64,000 bases of DNA from Acholoe squamosa. Lineage: Eukaryota > Annelida > Polychaeta > Phyllodocida > Polynoidae. The DNA is taken from the NCBI GenBank assembly GCA_949317995.1, contig OX439044.1, positions 19,368,641-19,432,640 of the forward strand, written 5' to 3'. Within the stretch, counting starts at the first letter, position 1. The number at the start of each line of letters is the position of its first letter. The translations under genes were made by a program, and so were the position numbers. The notes under the pieces were generated by a model. That model was not told the origin of the DNA. It saw only the letters and a list, made by a program, of their open reading frames with translations, and did no database searches. Below are positions 52,701 through 55,700 of this stretch, one piece after another.

Positions 52701-55700
52701 TTAGATTTATCGTGGGACAATTCGGGTTCATCCCAAGACTTAACAGGTAGTGTGTTAAGGTGCCACAGGGCGTGGGAGAAACAGTAAGGCTAGCTGTAGG
52801 AATCTGATCTGGTGTGAAGGTCTGACTGACTTCTCTGGGATCATGCCAGCACGCGCGTCCGTGCGTGTAAGCAGCCTGAAGTGCGTGTAACACAAGGGTC
52901 AGGAAGCCCCAAAGTCTAATCAATGTAGGGCATGCAATTGTCCTTCGGTGTAATTTGGTTCTATTTGTTATATCGTATGGTTTAATGTACAATGGTTCTA
53001 GTATCGGTCGTCCCAATTAGACGCAGGAGTAAGTCGTAACTGAATCTATGGGGCACGTCGTTGTAATAGATATATATTGGACAGGGGCATCCACTATATC
53101 CACTATGGCATTTGACGTAAAGGCAGCTCCTGGAGTTTAATAGAGCATCCAGGGTAGGAGAATGTGTATTCTAGCTTGTGTGTGAGAGACCCTACTGTAT
53201 TCATACCACATACTATGGTTGTTGATGTGATAGAGGGAAGGTAGCATATTGTAGGGCCTTATTCGTTCCATAGTAATGGATTATAGCGATACAATATCAT
53301 ATGGATATTAAGCCTACAGCCTCTTCTTCAAAATTGGGAGTATGATCTTATGGCAGCCAATTACAGCTAATACACATGGCATAGAATAATGCATTATGAT
53401 TGGTACTGTAAATCCCTTAAATAAATATGGCTAGATTTAAATTGATGCTCTGTACTATACCAATACTCAGAAACTTCAAATAACATGATTACATGCTGGT
53501 TTGCTGACCAATGTTGTATGAAGCATTAGGCATAGGTTGCAGATTGGTAATAGCTCACACCAAAGAGGATGCTGGAACGATCATAAGCAAAGCCATGTCT
53601 TAAGTCTGTGCAGTGTCTATGAGTTCAAATAATTTTGGTCTGAGTTCACATAAACCTAGACTGACAGCAGCAAAAAGCACAACTCCAGCCGGAAGTTGAG
53701 CAAATGCTTGTACCTGGCGGCACTGATAATGTTAGTGGGCTTTTTACTTTCTGCTGGTACCAGGCGTTAATACCAAGAGGCTGGGGTGGGTCTGAGGAAT
53801 GCTGGAGGGGGTTTTGTGGAGCAGTACTGGAGGGTCACTGGGTGAAAGGGGACTCTAAGGCACTCAGGCAGAAGATCCAAGATGATCCGTACCTACTGAC
53901 CTTCTGTGTGGCCAAGGGCATTGGCATCATCACTTTACATATAGGTACTCATGGCCTATTCCACAGGTTTACTCTATATGAAAATCATTTAAAAACTTTA
54001 AAAAAGGTAGTACATCAGTGATGGTGCAACAAATAAGGCCTATATAGAACTACTATCAAGGCAATGTGATTAAGATGTTACCCATATGACGTGCAAGGCT
54101 GTGCAAATAAAGCTTAAATGTTGTGCAAGTTGGTTTGTCATGAAAAAAATGTCCGCCCACTCAGTTCTTCTCACATTCCACATTGAAAGCGGTGCATTAC
54201 TAAAATTGTATTTGCTCAAGTAAATATTGAAAACATAGTCCTTTCCTGAGAGAGGCAGATCTGTCTCACTATATACATTATAGTTATGTGTATGGGGTAT
54301 ATTTCTCCATGACTTGTTGGTATGGTTGTAGTTGGCGACATTCACTTTGCTGTCAATGGAGGGGAGGACTGTTGGCAAGTGGCCAGTGTGTCACAACAAC
54401 CCCTTGTTGTACAACCATCACATAGCCATGTTTATTCACACAGCCTTCCCGGACACATGACAAAACCTGTCCATATTGGCTAAATACAAGTAGTATACAC
54501 AATGTAGACTAGATATTACTCTGTGATAATACTAATTCAATAAATGCAGTAAAAATACATGTCCCAAATATTATCAATTCTTTTATTTTTTGCATTAGTC
54601 AACTTGACATATACAAACAGTCGCTGTAAAAGATTTTTTTTTACCAAATAACTTATCATCTTTGTCTAATATTAAGTAGAATAACTAACTCCACAGCTTC
54701 TGTTCCAACACTAGAACAACTGAACTAATCGTAACCAGTGAGGACCTTTTACTATATGACACAAGAGATATCTCATTCAAGCCATCCCTATTTCACTCAA
54801 ATATTCTCAAACACTGCTGTCTAGCTAGATGAATCCTGTATTTCCAAATGTCCTACTTTAGTTAGCAACAATTGTGGTTGTCGGTTTTTATCAAACCAGA
54901 AGTAGACCTGTTCCATGTGTGCCCAGGGTAGTAGAGCTGCTCATACTGGCGTAATCTCTGTATCAGAAAGGTGTGAGTTGCTCTGTAGCACAGTGGGATG
55001 GTTGGGGTTTGAGTAAATATGTTTTAACAGTGAGTCTAATATTGCCCACATGTGGGGCTGCCTGCTGGGAGTTACTCTATGGGAAAATGGCTTGTTGGTA
55101 GAACTTGCCACAGAAAGTACCTTTTTGTACCACAACCACAGACAGTATATTTCATCCAGTAACTATTTTTGAGTCAATCTTGGGGTGGATTCCCGGGGGG
55201 GGGGGCACTGACTCTATTTAGGTCACCCTCAATTGCCGCCCTACCGCCCTATCTCCCAGAGATCTAGGAATTTGACCGCCCTACTTGACTGATAAGCTGG
55301 ACATAGACCGCCCCCCCCCTTTTTACACAATCCCAAATATTGACTGGACCGCACCCCCTTCAAGCCACCAAGCTGCCTATTGTACTCATGTATTTGTATG
55401 GATCAGAATTTTTCATTGTCCAGCACTGTATTTTTTATCACTTTCATGCCCTCATATGTCTGGTGTATAAATAATACACTCTTTTTGAGATCTAATGGAA
55501 TTCCACCGCCCTGCTATTAGAGATCTGATGGGAATCCACCGCCCCCCTTTTTCGGGATCGCATGGGAATCCACCGCCACCGCTCTCTGAAGTCGGGCTGC
55601 AGTCGTTAACCATTTCATATGGGCAAGTGCCCCCCCCCGGGGGTGGATTACTGTTTGAGACTCTTTTGGTCTAGGCACACCATGCAGCAGAAAATGGGGA

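Noticed and set aside
52519..53016. 165-codon minus-strand frame in intron 7
   Set aside because: No recognisable motif and no supporting splice or start context; likely chance.
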